DNA from: Lutraria lutraria
Taxonomy: Eukaryota; Mollusca; Bivalvia; Venerida; Mactridae
Assembly: GCA_964023205.1 (NCBI GenBank)
Contig: OZ026851.1
Span: 20,095,528-20,159,527 of the forward strand
Length of the DNA stretch: 64,000 nucleotides
Reading direction: 5' to 3'
A model generated the notes under the pieces. That model did not search any database and was not told the DNA's origin. It worked only from the letters and a program-made list of their open reading frames with translations. The position numbers were made by a program, and so were the translations under genes. This document shows positions 1 to 9,751 of the stretch, in pieces (the first letter of the stretch is position 1; the number at the start of each line of letters is the position of its first letter).

Positions 1-918
1 TTAAAAACAAATGATTCTTTTGATTATTTCTTTTTTTTAAACAACATGGACACATATGCTTATCAATATCTTTAACTGCATTTTCTGTTCAAGCATCAGT
101 TTACTTACAGCTATATCATCAATTTGAATTTCCATTTTTTCTTTGAGCAAAATATTTTACATGTGCACCTGAAAGGTGATTGCTAAATACTACTTCTAAT
201 TGGAATATTTCAACAAAATGCATTAAATTTTAAATATAACACATGTACAATGAAATTAAAAACAAACATTGATTACTGACCCAAAAACTGAACAAAACAT
301 AAAAGATTGAAAAATGTGTAAAGAAAAAATGTCACGCTAAAAGTGTTACACTCGGGACATTTTTCGCCTGTTTTTCTTATGTGACTTTTGAACGAGTAAC
401 ACAATCAAGCTGAAATTTTGCAACATTTTCAACAACATCGAGACACAACATCAAAACATTGCATTACATTCCTGTGTTGTGTGGTATTTTTTAAATCTTG
501 AAAAGAAAAATTGTCTTCATTATTTTGATTTATGCCCCAATGTCAATTTCACATTGTTCATTTCACAACCAACAAAAATGGCACTTATCTACAAGTTACG
601 CATGGAACGTAGATAACATGAATGCTATCCCAATCATCATGTCACCATTTGAACTATTGAAAAGTCTTGTTATATTTTTATATCATACTTGTAGTACAAA
701 GTGGTGACACTAGAAAATGACCTAGGTCATCTATGATTACACCTTACTAGTACTATATGTCTGCGACTTATTTACAAACTTACATAAATGTATGTTCTGG
801 TATACGATCAAGTTTATGCTAATGCTGCTTTTAGAATTTGATGTACTATCAATTGTATATAAAAATATTTATAGATAAATGATATATGATATGGCCAAAG
901 CATTTTCTTATCTATTAC
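1..918. other. Left flank: intron 3 of C1q gene A, no exon seen
   Basis: This AT-rich stretch follows the splice donor of gene A exon 3 (CAG|gtaata on the minus strand). I looked on the minus strand for the expected last C1q exon (hallmarks: GVF.C...G.Y.F and a C-terminal G.YLY) and found none. The terminal exon therefore lies beyond the left edge, or is lost. No repeat structure was recognised. Confidence 0.5.
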
Positions 919-1001
919 CTGATTGAATATTATCTTTTGTTTTTTACACGTGTCAATGGAATTATCTAAATATACTGTGAATGCCACCCCACCAGCAATG
1001 G
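919..1001 (-). CDS. Gene A exon 3 (start of C1q domain)
   Basis: The acceptor is ctcttttag|CCATTG and the donor CAG|gtaata. The 83-nt exon encodes AIAGGVAFTVYLDN and ends in IIFNQ. It has the same length and phase as gene B exon 3. V/IAF followed by an aromatic strand is the usual opening of a C1q/TNF-like jelly roll. Confidence 0.8.
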
Positions 1002-1840
1002 CTAAAAGAGAAAAGAATATTAATGATTAACTGATAATAAACATATATCTATATAACTCTAACAGAATACTCACATAAAATCATAAGGATAACGAAGAGT
1101 GCTTGTTCAGAAATGATACAAGTCATGCAAGCTCAATCTACAAGATCGTCGCACTGTTGAAAACGTAAATTATACTCTCAAGGTTCCAAAACAATCAGAA
1201 TATTTAAAAAATATAGTTAGTTTTAAAAAGTTTACATACCAGGAAAATTTACGTCCGAACTCTCAGATATTTGTTGATATTTCAGTTCTGTTTTTCTTCG
1301 TCTTTTAGTTTCCTGTTCGTTGTTAACACTGGTATCATCTTTAAGCACCTGATTTTTGCGTACGTCTTGTTTTGAACAATGATTTAGTGTGGCTGTTATG
1401 TTTGTTTGAACAGCTAATTCTCTTTTTAAATTACTTATAATTATTCCTTGCTTGGTAACTAGGTCGTCGGTTTCACTGTAATGGAGTGCATTCATTAATT
1501 TATTTAATGAAAGTATTATTTTCCTCTGTCTTCTAATAAGATTTTACGGACTGGACAATGCAATTACAATAACTTAATATTAAATTATATCGGTAAAACA
1601 TTTATGAGCCTTTTGCCGTAAAACATTTCAAATGATATTTTTCAGCTAAAGCGAGTATTCTGTATCTATAAAACAATAAAATCTATATAAACTAAATAAT
1701 TAAAGCAATTCTAAAACAAACCGTTTCCATTCTTCCAAAAACTCCAACCGCTCTAGCAAGTCTTCCAGAGAAACCTTTGGTGAAGCACTGACTTCACCAA
1801 GAAAACACATCGTGAAGAGACACACCAGTAAAATCCACAT
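919..1840 (-). CDS. C1q domain-containing protein, gene A (partial, three of four exons)
   Basis: This is a secreted C1q-domain protein, probably a soluble lectin-like or pattern-recognition molecule as in other molluscan C1qDC families. Exons on the minus strand are 1840-1722, 1475-1240 and 1001-919. Lengths 119+236+83 give exactly 146 codons. The product starts with a signal peptide (MWILLVCLFTMCFLGEVSA, cleavage after the final A), then a Leu/Glu-rich helix (LEDLLERLEFLEEWK). A polar coiled-coil-like exon follows, containing QGIIISNLKREL and the sequon NIT. It ends with the first strand of a C1q domain (AIAGGVAFTVYLDN). Exon phases match gene B exactly, so the two are tandem duplicates. 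The rest of the C1q domain is not in the window. Function is inferred from family membership. Confidence 0.8.
1240..1475 (-). CDS. Gene A exon 2 (coiled-coil / linker)
   Basis: The acceptor is ccattacag|TGAAAC and the donor is CCTG|gtatgt. The exon shares a core with gene B exon 2: QG(I/V)II(S/R)NL(K/E)R(E/D)L followed by VQTNIT, a heptad-like helix then an N-glycosylation sequon. The rest has diverged and is rich in K, R, E and Q. Confidence 0.75.
1722..1840 (-). CDS. Gene A exon 1 (signal peptide)
   Basis: The start ATG is at 1840-1838. The 119-nt coding part has 39 codons plus CG and ends at a donor read as AAACG|gtttgt. It encodes the signal peptide and a short amphipathic helix ending in EEWK. 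Gene B exon 1 has exactly the same length, phase and donor, which supports the start and the boundary. Confidence 0.8.
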
Positions 1841-4328
1841 TGTTCTTTGTTGAACATATGCAGATAAATAAAGTCCACCTATTTTGTACACTCATTTATA
1901 CATGTTTACCATTATGGCATACTGTCTTTGAGGTTATTCGGAGTGTGATTAGATAAAGGTTGACATTGAGACATTTATAGTTATTCAATAAATGACACAA
2001 CATTTAAATGTAGGAAATATTAATGATCCAAAGGTATCGAATAAGTTTAACGGCCCATTCGACTGCTTAGGTCATTTCAGAGCCGTCTCAGATACAGAGT
2101 ACATGCCCCAGTTTCACAAAAAAATTTAAGTTTTTGCTCAAACTCAACTTATTTATAAAATCGTACTTTTCTCTGTTTTATTGTATGCAATTCAGACAAT
2201 TGTATTAAAAGAAGGTACAAATATGGTCTAATAACAATTCCCACAATTTTTAACCAAGTTATAATCTCTGGATATGGTATAATTCATTAAAATTGCTTTG
2301 AGTCTGTTACTGAGAATTTTAATTTTGACTCAAACGAAAATAGAGTTTTGAGACTTAATTTGTCCGCCAGACCCACAATACTTTATGCTGGCATATTTAA
2401 CATATTCTTAGTAAATAAGGAAACATTTCTGGTCAACGACACAACATTTTTATTATTGAGTTTCTACTCAATTCTGTTTGTGAAACTGGGGCCAGGTCTG
2501 CAATGTATAGTAGTCTGCAACCTATTTCAGACTCAAAATTTAATATTCTCAAAATCAGTAGTCATTGAAGTGTTCACGGCTTATTCGTTGACTTATCGGA
2601 AAATTGCCCCCCCCCCCCCCTTGAAAATCAACTCTTGCGACATCGTAGACATGGTAATGACAAATGCTCTATATAGAGTTATAGAAGAAATGTTTATTAA
2701 ATTTATTCATATTAAAGTCAAACCATTTTCCCAGTTATTAGCACAATTTTGCATCTGTCTTCTGTACAACCATAATTTCTTTATCGTACACCTCCATTGT
2801 CTTTATAAATTACATTAACCAATCAGAAATCATGTAACTTTTGTAATGACAATAAAACAATCTAGAGCGAATTCAAAATGTAGATTAAGCGAATAGTTTC
2901 ATTTTGAAGTAGATCTGTATTAATGTGCTTAATCAATTAATCAATACGACCTATACTTTGACAGACTGACAATCTTGATAAAATTCGTATCGTACATAAA
3001 TATTTTAATCAGTTGGACGGGGTCGAATTCTCTGACAGCGTTTTTCATTTAACGTAATTCGGAGTTGAATTGAAGTGTTTTTGTATGTTGAAATTATTAC
3101 ATTTTACCATCGAATGTCTGTTAATTCCTGTCCGTTTGTAATATCGTATGATTGGTCAACGTGTACATGATAAATTTGTTCGTTTGGTACAAATACAATA
3201 ATTCGCTAAATTATTTACCAGCCAAGTATTACTAATACTTAATATAGTAAAGCAATCAACAGAAATTTCTTAATAATCAAACTCAAAGATAATTTGCAAT
3301 CAGGACCAAGTCTTTGTCACTTATTTCGCTTTATCTGATTTTGTTGGTTAAGTTAAAAGTTAGGGTGAGCAAGGGAAATCTTCTTGTTATCTTTTAATTG
3401 ATTGATTGTAGTGTATTTTGTTTCTTCTTCTTTTGTGTCCATCAGTTATTTGTTATTGTGACTGGTGTGAGGTTTACCATAAAAAGTTAAAAACTAGTTA
3501 CCCCCACCCCCCTGTAGGTACACTCCAGGATATTGTGTTTATTCCTTCATTTAATTGTATGATTTTTTGCGTTTAGTGATTTTTAGGTTTGGGGACTTAG
3601 GGATTTGGGGGATGGAAGCAAATTGTTGGGGATGTTTTTCGTGCGTTTTTTTTCTAAAGGCTGCACATTACTGTACAAACTTTAAACGACTGTTAAATAC
3701 ATACATAAACATGTACTTACATTTTCACAAACAAGTAATTAGAATGTTCTGAAATTCACAAGCCGAAGTTTTACATTAATGTTTTCGCCAACAAAAGACA
3801 ATATTTCAACAAATTCAAACAAAGTCTAAAGGGAATAAAATTGTGATTTTTGCAGACTAGATAAGAATATGAAACATTACACCTTGAGTAAAATTCTACC
3901 CATAACCCACCAAGCCTAAACTCAACACATAGAAACATACATAAATTAGGGGACAGAACATAATCTTCACACACAGGAAACCGCATGGAACGGTCTGCAG
4001 CGTCAGTAGATGGCAACTTTTTTTATACCATTGGATGAAATTAAGCAGTCTATGAACCATCTAAAAGTTGGACCTACTATTCTGTGGCAGGCATAGTTTC
4101 TCTGAATCCCAAGTATCTGTCCTTGACATACGGTATCAGCATTTTATATGATAAAATAATCATAAAAATAGAAAATTATCACTGACAAAAACATGGTAAA
4201 ATCATAGTAGTTCTTGTGTACAGTTTATATAAGAAAAACCGTACTTATTAATGAATAACCATAAGAAAAACGCACTTGTTAATACATGCCGATGTAGTAG
4301 GTTTATTTTTTATCTACAAATGTGATTA
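1841..4328. other. Intergenic region between the C1q genes
   Basis: I see no exon here apart from a short terminal-inverted-repeat element at 2105-2492 (own entry). There is a 13-base poly-C run near 2607 and another C-rich run near 3500. The remainder is AT-rich without recognisable coding or repeat structure. Confidence 0.5.
2105..2492. mobile_element. Short inverted-repeat element (MITE-like)
   Basis: The left end reads GCCCCAGTTTCACAAA and the right end is its reverse complement, TTTGTGAAACTGGGGC. Inside the left end lies a CTCAAACTCAACTTATTTAT-like block. A related, degenerate block (CCGAGTTTCACAAAAAAA, then ACTCAACTTATTTAT) occurs near 18362 inside a hAT-type element, so this is a dispersed family. 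No coding capacity and no clear target duplication were seen. Confidence 0.55.
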
Positions 4329-4667
4329 TTAGGCGTATAGATATATTCCCGTGAATGTAGTAAATCGCCTTCCTGAATCTCCTTCAACATGATAACCTGA
4401 AGACATAGCTTCAATCCAGACATCATCACCAAACTGTAGTCTGACAACGACTGTATTTCCACCCTGTAAGTCTTGAGTGAATTGTGTGGTTTGTACTGCA
4501 GCACCGACAACTAATTGACCATTTACAACTAACTGAGCCCAGACTTGCGTAGAACCGTCAGGGTCACCCCGCTCGCCGATCAAATACGAAAACAAATATA
4601 CGCCTGCTTCGGGACAACGGAAGACACCCGTGTTAGTGTTGTATGCATTACCATCGTTAGTTATTTC
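4329..4667 (-). CDS. Gene B exon 4 (C1q core and C-terminus)
   Basis: Acceptor gtgttttag|GAAATA, stop TAA at 4331-4329. Carries the strongest family signature in the window: GVFRCPEAGVYLFS, then VWAQLVVNGQLVVGA, VVVRLQFGDDVWIEA and the terminal TFTGIYLYA. This is the usual C1q strand order. It is the exon whose gene A counterpart is missing here. Confidence 0.92.
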   Translation of the reverse strand, partial: EITNDGNAYNTNTGVFRCPEAGVYLFSYLIGERGDPDGSTQVWAQLVVNGQLVVGAAVQTTQFTQDLQGGNTVVVRLQFGDDVWIEAMSSGYHVEGDSGRRFTTFTGIYLYA

Positions 4668-7600
4668 CTAAAACACAACAGACAATGTTATACATGTAGC
4701 CTGTGGATTTAAAGAAAACAATGGTAAACCAAGTAATGTATTAAAAGATCCACCAGTTTAAGGCTGTATACCCGAAACAAGAACACCTGGCGTATCTTTT
4801 AGGTCTAAAACCAATTATAAAAATAGGTAAACCTATTCAAACTAAAGGTGAGATCAATCTGGAAAAAATAATAAGATAAATAATAAATTTATTAAACGAG
4901 AAATATTAAGACTTGAAGAAAGAAAGCATGAAAATGAACAGTACAGATGTAAGGGTGTATACGGTTTTAGAGGTACCACAAAGAAAGCTGATGTCTGTAA
5001 AACTTACAATGAATGCGTGACTACGAATGCATTAAATGACTAAACACGAAGTGTGCTCACATTGTAAGACCCTACTTTTATGAAACTTGTTTCAGTTCAC
5101 ATCAAATATAATTAAAGGGAGGTAAGCCTTTACAACTACAACAAAACTCCACGTAATTCTGGGTTACTTAAACAACACGTCTAAAAATATGATAATGAAA
5201 GTTGTTGTATCCTCTCACCTGGTTAAATTTTATCGTCTGCTTGTTACCCAGGTCGACCGGATGGTCTAAATATGTTGTGAATGCGATACCGCCGGATATT
5301 GCTGAAAAACAATCGTATTATACCCAACAGTGTATTTCAATTATAGTCAGATAATAATAGTTAAAGCATAATAGTTTAAGATTAATCTGATTTTGTCCGG
5401 CCGTATTTCCAGACCAGTGAGTAACTAAGTACATTATTAATCAAATATCTTTACAGACAAAGTAGTCTTCTCTTGAAATATTCTTTTAATCATGCAGATT
5501 GATCACGTGTGATTACAATCTTAAAATGTTTGGAATATTCTTAGTACCGTTCAGACTGAGATTTAACATATGCTATATATGATAATACATAAGGCGTCCA
5601 ATGGTATTACAGAATACAGACCCAGTGCATAATTGATAAAATGAAGTCGAATATCTAGACATCAAAATGTTTTACATATAGTTTGACTTTGATGGAACAA
5701 TCAGACAAACCTCGTTGACCAATGCTAAATGTTCGCTTAAGAAGGTTAGAAGGCCTAATTCCATTTTTTGATACATGTCCTTGAACGACTTCAGACTCGT
5801 TGTTTTCCGCTTGTTTTTCATATAATTCTTTCATTGCTTTGTCTGCACTGAGGCATTTGTGCTTGGATGTGATGTTTGTTTGAACCGACAAGTCTCTTTC
5901 TAGATTCCTTATGATTACACCTTGTTGGCTTACAATTTCTCGAAGCGTCGTTAGTTCTTTTTCCGTCTCGCTAAAATTAAAGAACACACCTTGTAGAAGT
6001 ATCATAATTATGTATATAACTATTATTCTGTCTGTTTGCCTGTTTCGTACGCTCTCATTGATATCATTAACAAGGAAAAGCAAACAGGAATTTTCTATAA
6101 TCATAAAATCAGAGAAACCGATATAATTAATAAGTACTAATACGAGGGCCCATCAATAATATCGTGAACTAATTTCACTGTTTCATAACCATTTGACATA
6201 TCGAAATGAATGTTTGTATGGTCAAAAATCAATCATTCTCCAAACAATTCAGCATGACACAAATTTGGTGAGGTCACTCTTTATAGAGAATACATGGTTG
6301 GTGCCGGAGATGGAGAAGGTTTATCCGGTGAGTGAGAAAGCGTATCTTGGCGAGCTTTAGCTTTAGTCAAATATCAATATTACGACGTCATGACATTGTC
6401 AGCAGCGTTTGTTGTAAAATGGCGTCGAAAAGTGTGAACGAGCAACGTATTGTGATAGAGTTTTATACATTACTCTGAAAATCGTTTTCCGAAATTCGGG
6501 AAGATTTGCATACTGTTTATGGGGATTCTTGTTTATCGAATGGTTCTATTTCGAAGTGGATGAATCGCTTTAAGGATGGTAGAGAAACAACCGAAGATGA
6601 TTAGCATACAGGCCGACCAGTGACTGTTACAAATGACAGATGTCGACAAGTGGCTGAAATTCAAGAATACATTCTTGAAGACAGAAGAGTAACTGTTGAA
6701 AATGTTGCGATACATTTTGGCGTTTCGTATGGTACAGCTCAGCACAATATATCTAATAAGGTTGGGTACCACGCTTGCTGCTTACGGATCAGATGGGGAT
6801 AAGGATCAAGAGGTGTCGCGAATACTGCCAACTTTACAACGACGAGGGTGATGCCTTTTTCAATCGAGTGATAACATGTGATGAGACATGGATACACTTT
6901 TTTGAGCCCGAAAGTGAGCAACAGAGCTCAATTTGGAAGCATCCTTAATCGCCTTCACCAACAAAATCATTGATTTTCAAGTCTGCTGGTAAAGTAATGG
7001 CCATTATTGTTGTGACATACAAGGTATAATCTTAAATCACTTTCTTCCTCCGAAAACTACTGTTACTGGAAACTATTACGCAACTGTAATTAAATCTGAA
7101 CTGTTGCCGGCTATTAAAAGAAAACGTCCACAGCTTCAGAGGTCTGGGATTCTGCTGCACCATGATAACGCGCCAAGCCATGGCAGCCGCGTTGTTTTGA
7201 ACACAATGAAGGAACTGGCTATAGAACTGCTTCCACATCCACGATATAGTCCAGATTTGTGACTTCTGGCTATTTCCAAATCTCAAAAATAGGCTGCGTG
7301 GTCAGAAATACGAGTCCCGAGAGGAGTTGATGTGCGCCGTAAACAGAAATTTGCGGGAGATGTCACGTGACGGCCTGCAGCACGTGTTCGGTCATGGGTT
7401 GAACGGTGGAATAAATTCAAACTTTGCAAGGGACGTTACTTTGAAAAGGAGTAGAGGTCAAAAGCATGTTGGATTACTTATACTCGTATCCCAGAATTAG
7501 TTCACGATATTATTGATGGCCCCTCGTAGACATTGAATGTCATCAGGCTAACCTTTACAAACCTAAAACATTAATTGATAAAACTTATAGTAAAAATGAT

Positions 7601-8178
7601 GTCACTGACACGTATGAAAATGATATTGTATTCTGAGACGTAATTTTACTTGTATCTACAGTTATCCGAACAATATTCATTATTAAAAGTTTCAAATCGT
7701 CCTCCTCCACATCTCCTTAGTTTATTCTAAATGTAATTTAAGATATCAGTTTGAAATAACGGAAAATAATATATTACCAATTACATACCGTTACTAATTT
7801 GTTTATGACTTCCTGGTTTATTTTTCGATTTTAGCTGACTAATTCGAGTAGCTTTTATTTTAAGTGACTTGTAAATAAACATAATAAGTAACACTACATT
7901 GAAACATATCGTAAAAAATTAAAATATGGGTAATACATGATCTAGATATTCCATTTTACAAAAAAAAACATAAGTTATGTAAACTTAGATACTGCGTTTT
8001 ATCGCATTTTAAGAACCAATGAAAAGGATTATCATCGTGGTGAAATGTAATTGACAAACCGTTTCCAATCTTCCAAAGAAGCCAGACGCTCCAACACATT
8101 TTCTAGGAGAGGATTTGGCGAAGCCTTGACTTGAACCGACAATGCCAAGACCACAAAACTTAGCGGGACACTCCACAT
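4329..8178 (-). CDS. C1q domain-containing protein, gene B (complete, four exons)
   Basis: A complete secreted C1q-domain protein. Minus-strand exons are 8178-8060, 5970-5711, 5301-5219 and 4667-4329. Lengths 119+260+83+339 give 801 nt, 266 aa plus a stop. Residues 1-19 are a signal peptide (MWSVPLSFVVLALSVQVKA). Residues about 20-40 form a Leu/Glu helix. Residues about 41-126 are a coiled-coil-like linker with QGVIIRNLERDL, VQTNIT and one cysteine. Residues about 127-266 are the C1q domain, opening with AISGGIAFTTYLDH, with the core GVFRCPEAGVYLFSY and the C-terminus FTGIYLYA. Such proteins normally trimerise and bind microbial or self ligands outside the cell; that role is known for the family, not shown here. 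Intron 1 carries a mariner copy. Confidence 0.9.
5219..5301 (-). CDS. Gene B exon 3 (start of C1q domain)
   Basis: Acceptor ttttcag|CAATAT, donor CCAG|gtgaga. Encodes ISGGIAFTTYLDH and ends TIKFNQ. It exits in phase 0 and joins directly to EITNDGNAYNTNTGVF in exon 4. Confidence 0.88.
5711..5970 (-). CDS. Gene B exon 2 (coiled-coil / linker)
   Basis: The acceptor is taattttag|CGAGAC and the donor CGAG|gtttgt. The N-terminal half is heptad-like (EKELTTLREIVSQQG, then IIRNLERDL), consistent with oligomerisation. The C-terminal half is polar and ends FSIGQR. An open frame runs further upstream from an apparent ATG at 6104, but that part crosses the acceptor and is intronic. Confidence 0.8.
6143..7526 (+). 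mobile_element. mariner-type DNA transposon in intron 1 of C1q gene B
   Basis: A 1384-bp element flanked by TA on both sides (6141-6142 and 7527-7528), the target duplication of Tc1/mariner. The 32-bp terminal inverted repeats at 6143-6174 and 7495-7526 start CGAGGGCCCATCAATAATAT and differ at one position. It lies wholly in an intron and opposite to the host gene. Near-intact termini combined with a broken transposase suggest a moderately old insertion. Confidence 0.92.
6419..7500 (+). pseudogene. Degenerate mariner transposase (DD34D type)
   Basis: Begins MASKSVNEQRIVIEFY. A stop codon interrupts the N-terminal helix-turn-helix region after about 19 residues, and others follow. Recognisable pieces are a recognition-helix segment (SNGSISKWMNRFKDG), the target region HTGRPVT, ITCDETWIHF with the first catalytic Asp, LLHHDNAPSH with the second, and YSPDL followed in another frame by CDFWLFPNLK with the third. 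A short deletion at about 7259-7262 causes that last frame change. Allowing for it, spacing between the second and third Asp fits 34 residues. No intact product is possible. Confidence 0.9.
8060..8178 (-). CDS. Gene B exon 1 (signal peptide)
   Basis: ATG at 8178-8176. The exon encodes the hydrophobic leader ending KA|SP, then LLENVLERLASLEDWK. The donor AAACG|gtttgt leaves phase 2, which is completed by the C of exon 2 to give Arg. Length and phase are identical to gene A exon 1. Confidence 0.85.
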
Positions 8179-9699
8179 GTTCCTTTTTGTCGTCTAAACT
8201 AGTAATATATACAATACTAATTGACAATAATGTTTCAACAACTTGCATACACGCTATTATGTATGTACTACTAGTTTTGTTTAACAATGTTGTATATTAA
8301 GGCGTGTAGCTGGTTAGTTGTGGAGTACTGTCGCTGAAGTGTAACATCGTATAGATATCAGAATGAAATACTCAATGATGAGAGCATAAAGTTGCCTTAT
8401 GAATAAAAATGCACCATAGCTTAAATCTAAAGGTAAATTTCATTCTTTGCAAAGAGTCATGTTGTTTGTTTTCATACATTTAAACTACATGTATTTGGAT
8501 ATCCTAAAGCCGTCTGCAAATTATTACTTGTCAATCCGTGGTAACGTCTAGTCTGTTAGATAAGATTAATATACACTTGACCTTTAATAGTCTTTGTCAT
8601 TCGTCAGTGTCGTGCCAGACAAAACATCTGTACTTAGTTTATCAACATAATGTTTATGAAATACAATGTTATCATCGTTTGAAATTATGGACTGGATTCA
8701 GTGATTACTGTTACTTTGACAATGAACAGTTAAACTGTAACAAAATATTGATGAAATTGATTTTTTTAGTCTAGGCCATGAAAAGTGAGATCATAAATTA
8801 GTGTTGGTCACCATCTGAATATAAACGTTGGTGAGTATAAAGTGGTATATTATAGATGTAGATGTATTGGGATCAACTATTGTAGCACTTATTGTGGCTG
8901 AACATTGTTTTGTATAACATTCAGCACCTCATTAATCAATCTTTAGACATTTGAATCACAATTTCCAGCATTAAATAGAAATAACCATCCCTTTGAAGAA
9001 ATGTAAACATAGATAATATTTTGAAAAGCTGTGTTTCGGTGCCCAGAATATCCACTGGCAGACATTCACATAATTATTTGAGGTTTCAGGCTTAAGGCTT
9101 AAGGTTTCCAACAGTATTAATCTTAAAAAAATATATTACGAAATGAAAAAGTTAAGATGGGGGGCCATGTTTTCCGAACACCAAATTTTGTGATAAAAAA
9201 TAGATTTTTTACCATTCTTTAACCGGGAATAAATGCATGAAAACAATACGGATTTCTATATCTAATTACATATTCTAAAACTACAGAACGTTAGCTTTAA
9301 TATGATATCAAAATTATTAATATCCAATAAGAAACAAAAAAGTCGATAGGGGGCCGGGGACCATGTTTTCCATTAATTTTTCACTAAAATATAGAGGGGC
9401 GCCATGTTTTATACTTCGCCTGCGTCAAGCCATAATGGTGCAATACGATTTCTTGCCGATAAGCTCGTTTGAGCACGAAAGATGTTTTAGATATTTGTTT
9501 CAGAGGTATATCCTGGATTCTGTCGCAAAACTGTGTCAACCTAAAATTATTAACTAATCGGAAATAATAAGCAAGGGAGGCTACCACGACAAAACAATAT
9601 CAGGATCAGGTCCGAAAACTGAGTAGATTTTACACTGTCTGCCTCGTTTTGAAATTAATCTATTTATAGCATATATTGGAATTCCGGTAGAACACCAAG
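8179..9699. other. Intergenic region between gene B and the Shisa-like gene
   Basis: This is the divergent 5' flank shared by gene B (minus) and the membrane-protein gene (plus). I see no exon. A TATTTATAGCATATATT stretch at 9661-9677, some 25-40 bases before the plus-strand ATG, is the only TATA-like candidate for that gene and is weak in so AT-rich a context. A short imperfect repeat with CATGTTTTCC occurs near 9167 and 9362. Confidence 0.4.
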
Positions 9700-9751
9700 A
9701 TGAATCTGGGTTGTTATATTTTCGCAATTTTTCTGCTTCTTGTTCTATATG
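9700..9751 (+). CDS. Shisa-like exon 1 (signal peptide)
   Basis: ATG then MNLGCYIFAIFLLLVLY, a clean hydrophobic leader. The donor TATG|gtaggt exits in phase 1, which the AG of exon 2 completes to Glu. An alternative gt four bases downstream would break the phase. Confidence 0.75.

Noticed and set aside
2348..2818. 156-codon plus-strand frame
   Set aside because: Crosses a MITE end and a poly-C run, with AT-driven composition and no domain or splice support.
5971..6104. Upstream extension of gene B exon 2 to an ATG at 6104
   Set aside because: A good acceptor at 5971-5972 and exact phase agreement with exon 1 and with gene A show this part is intron.
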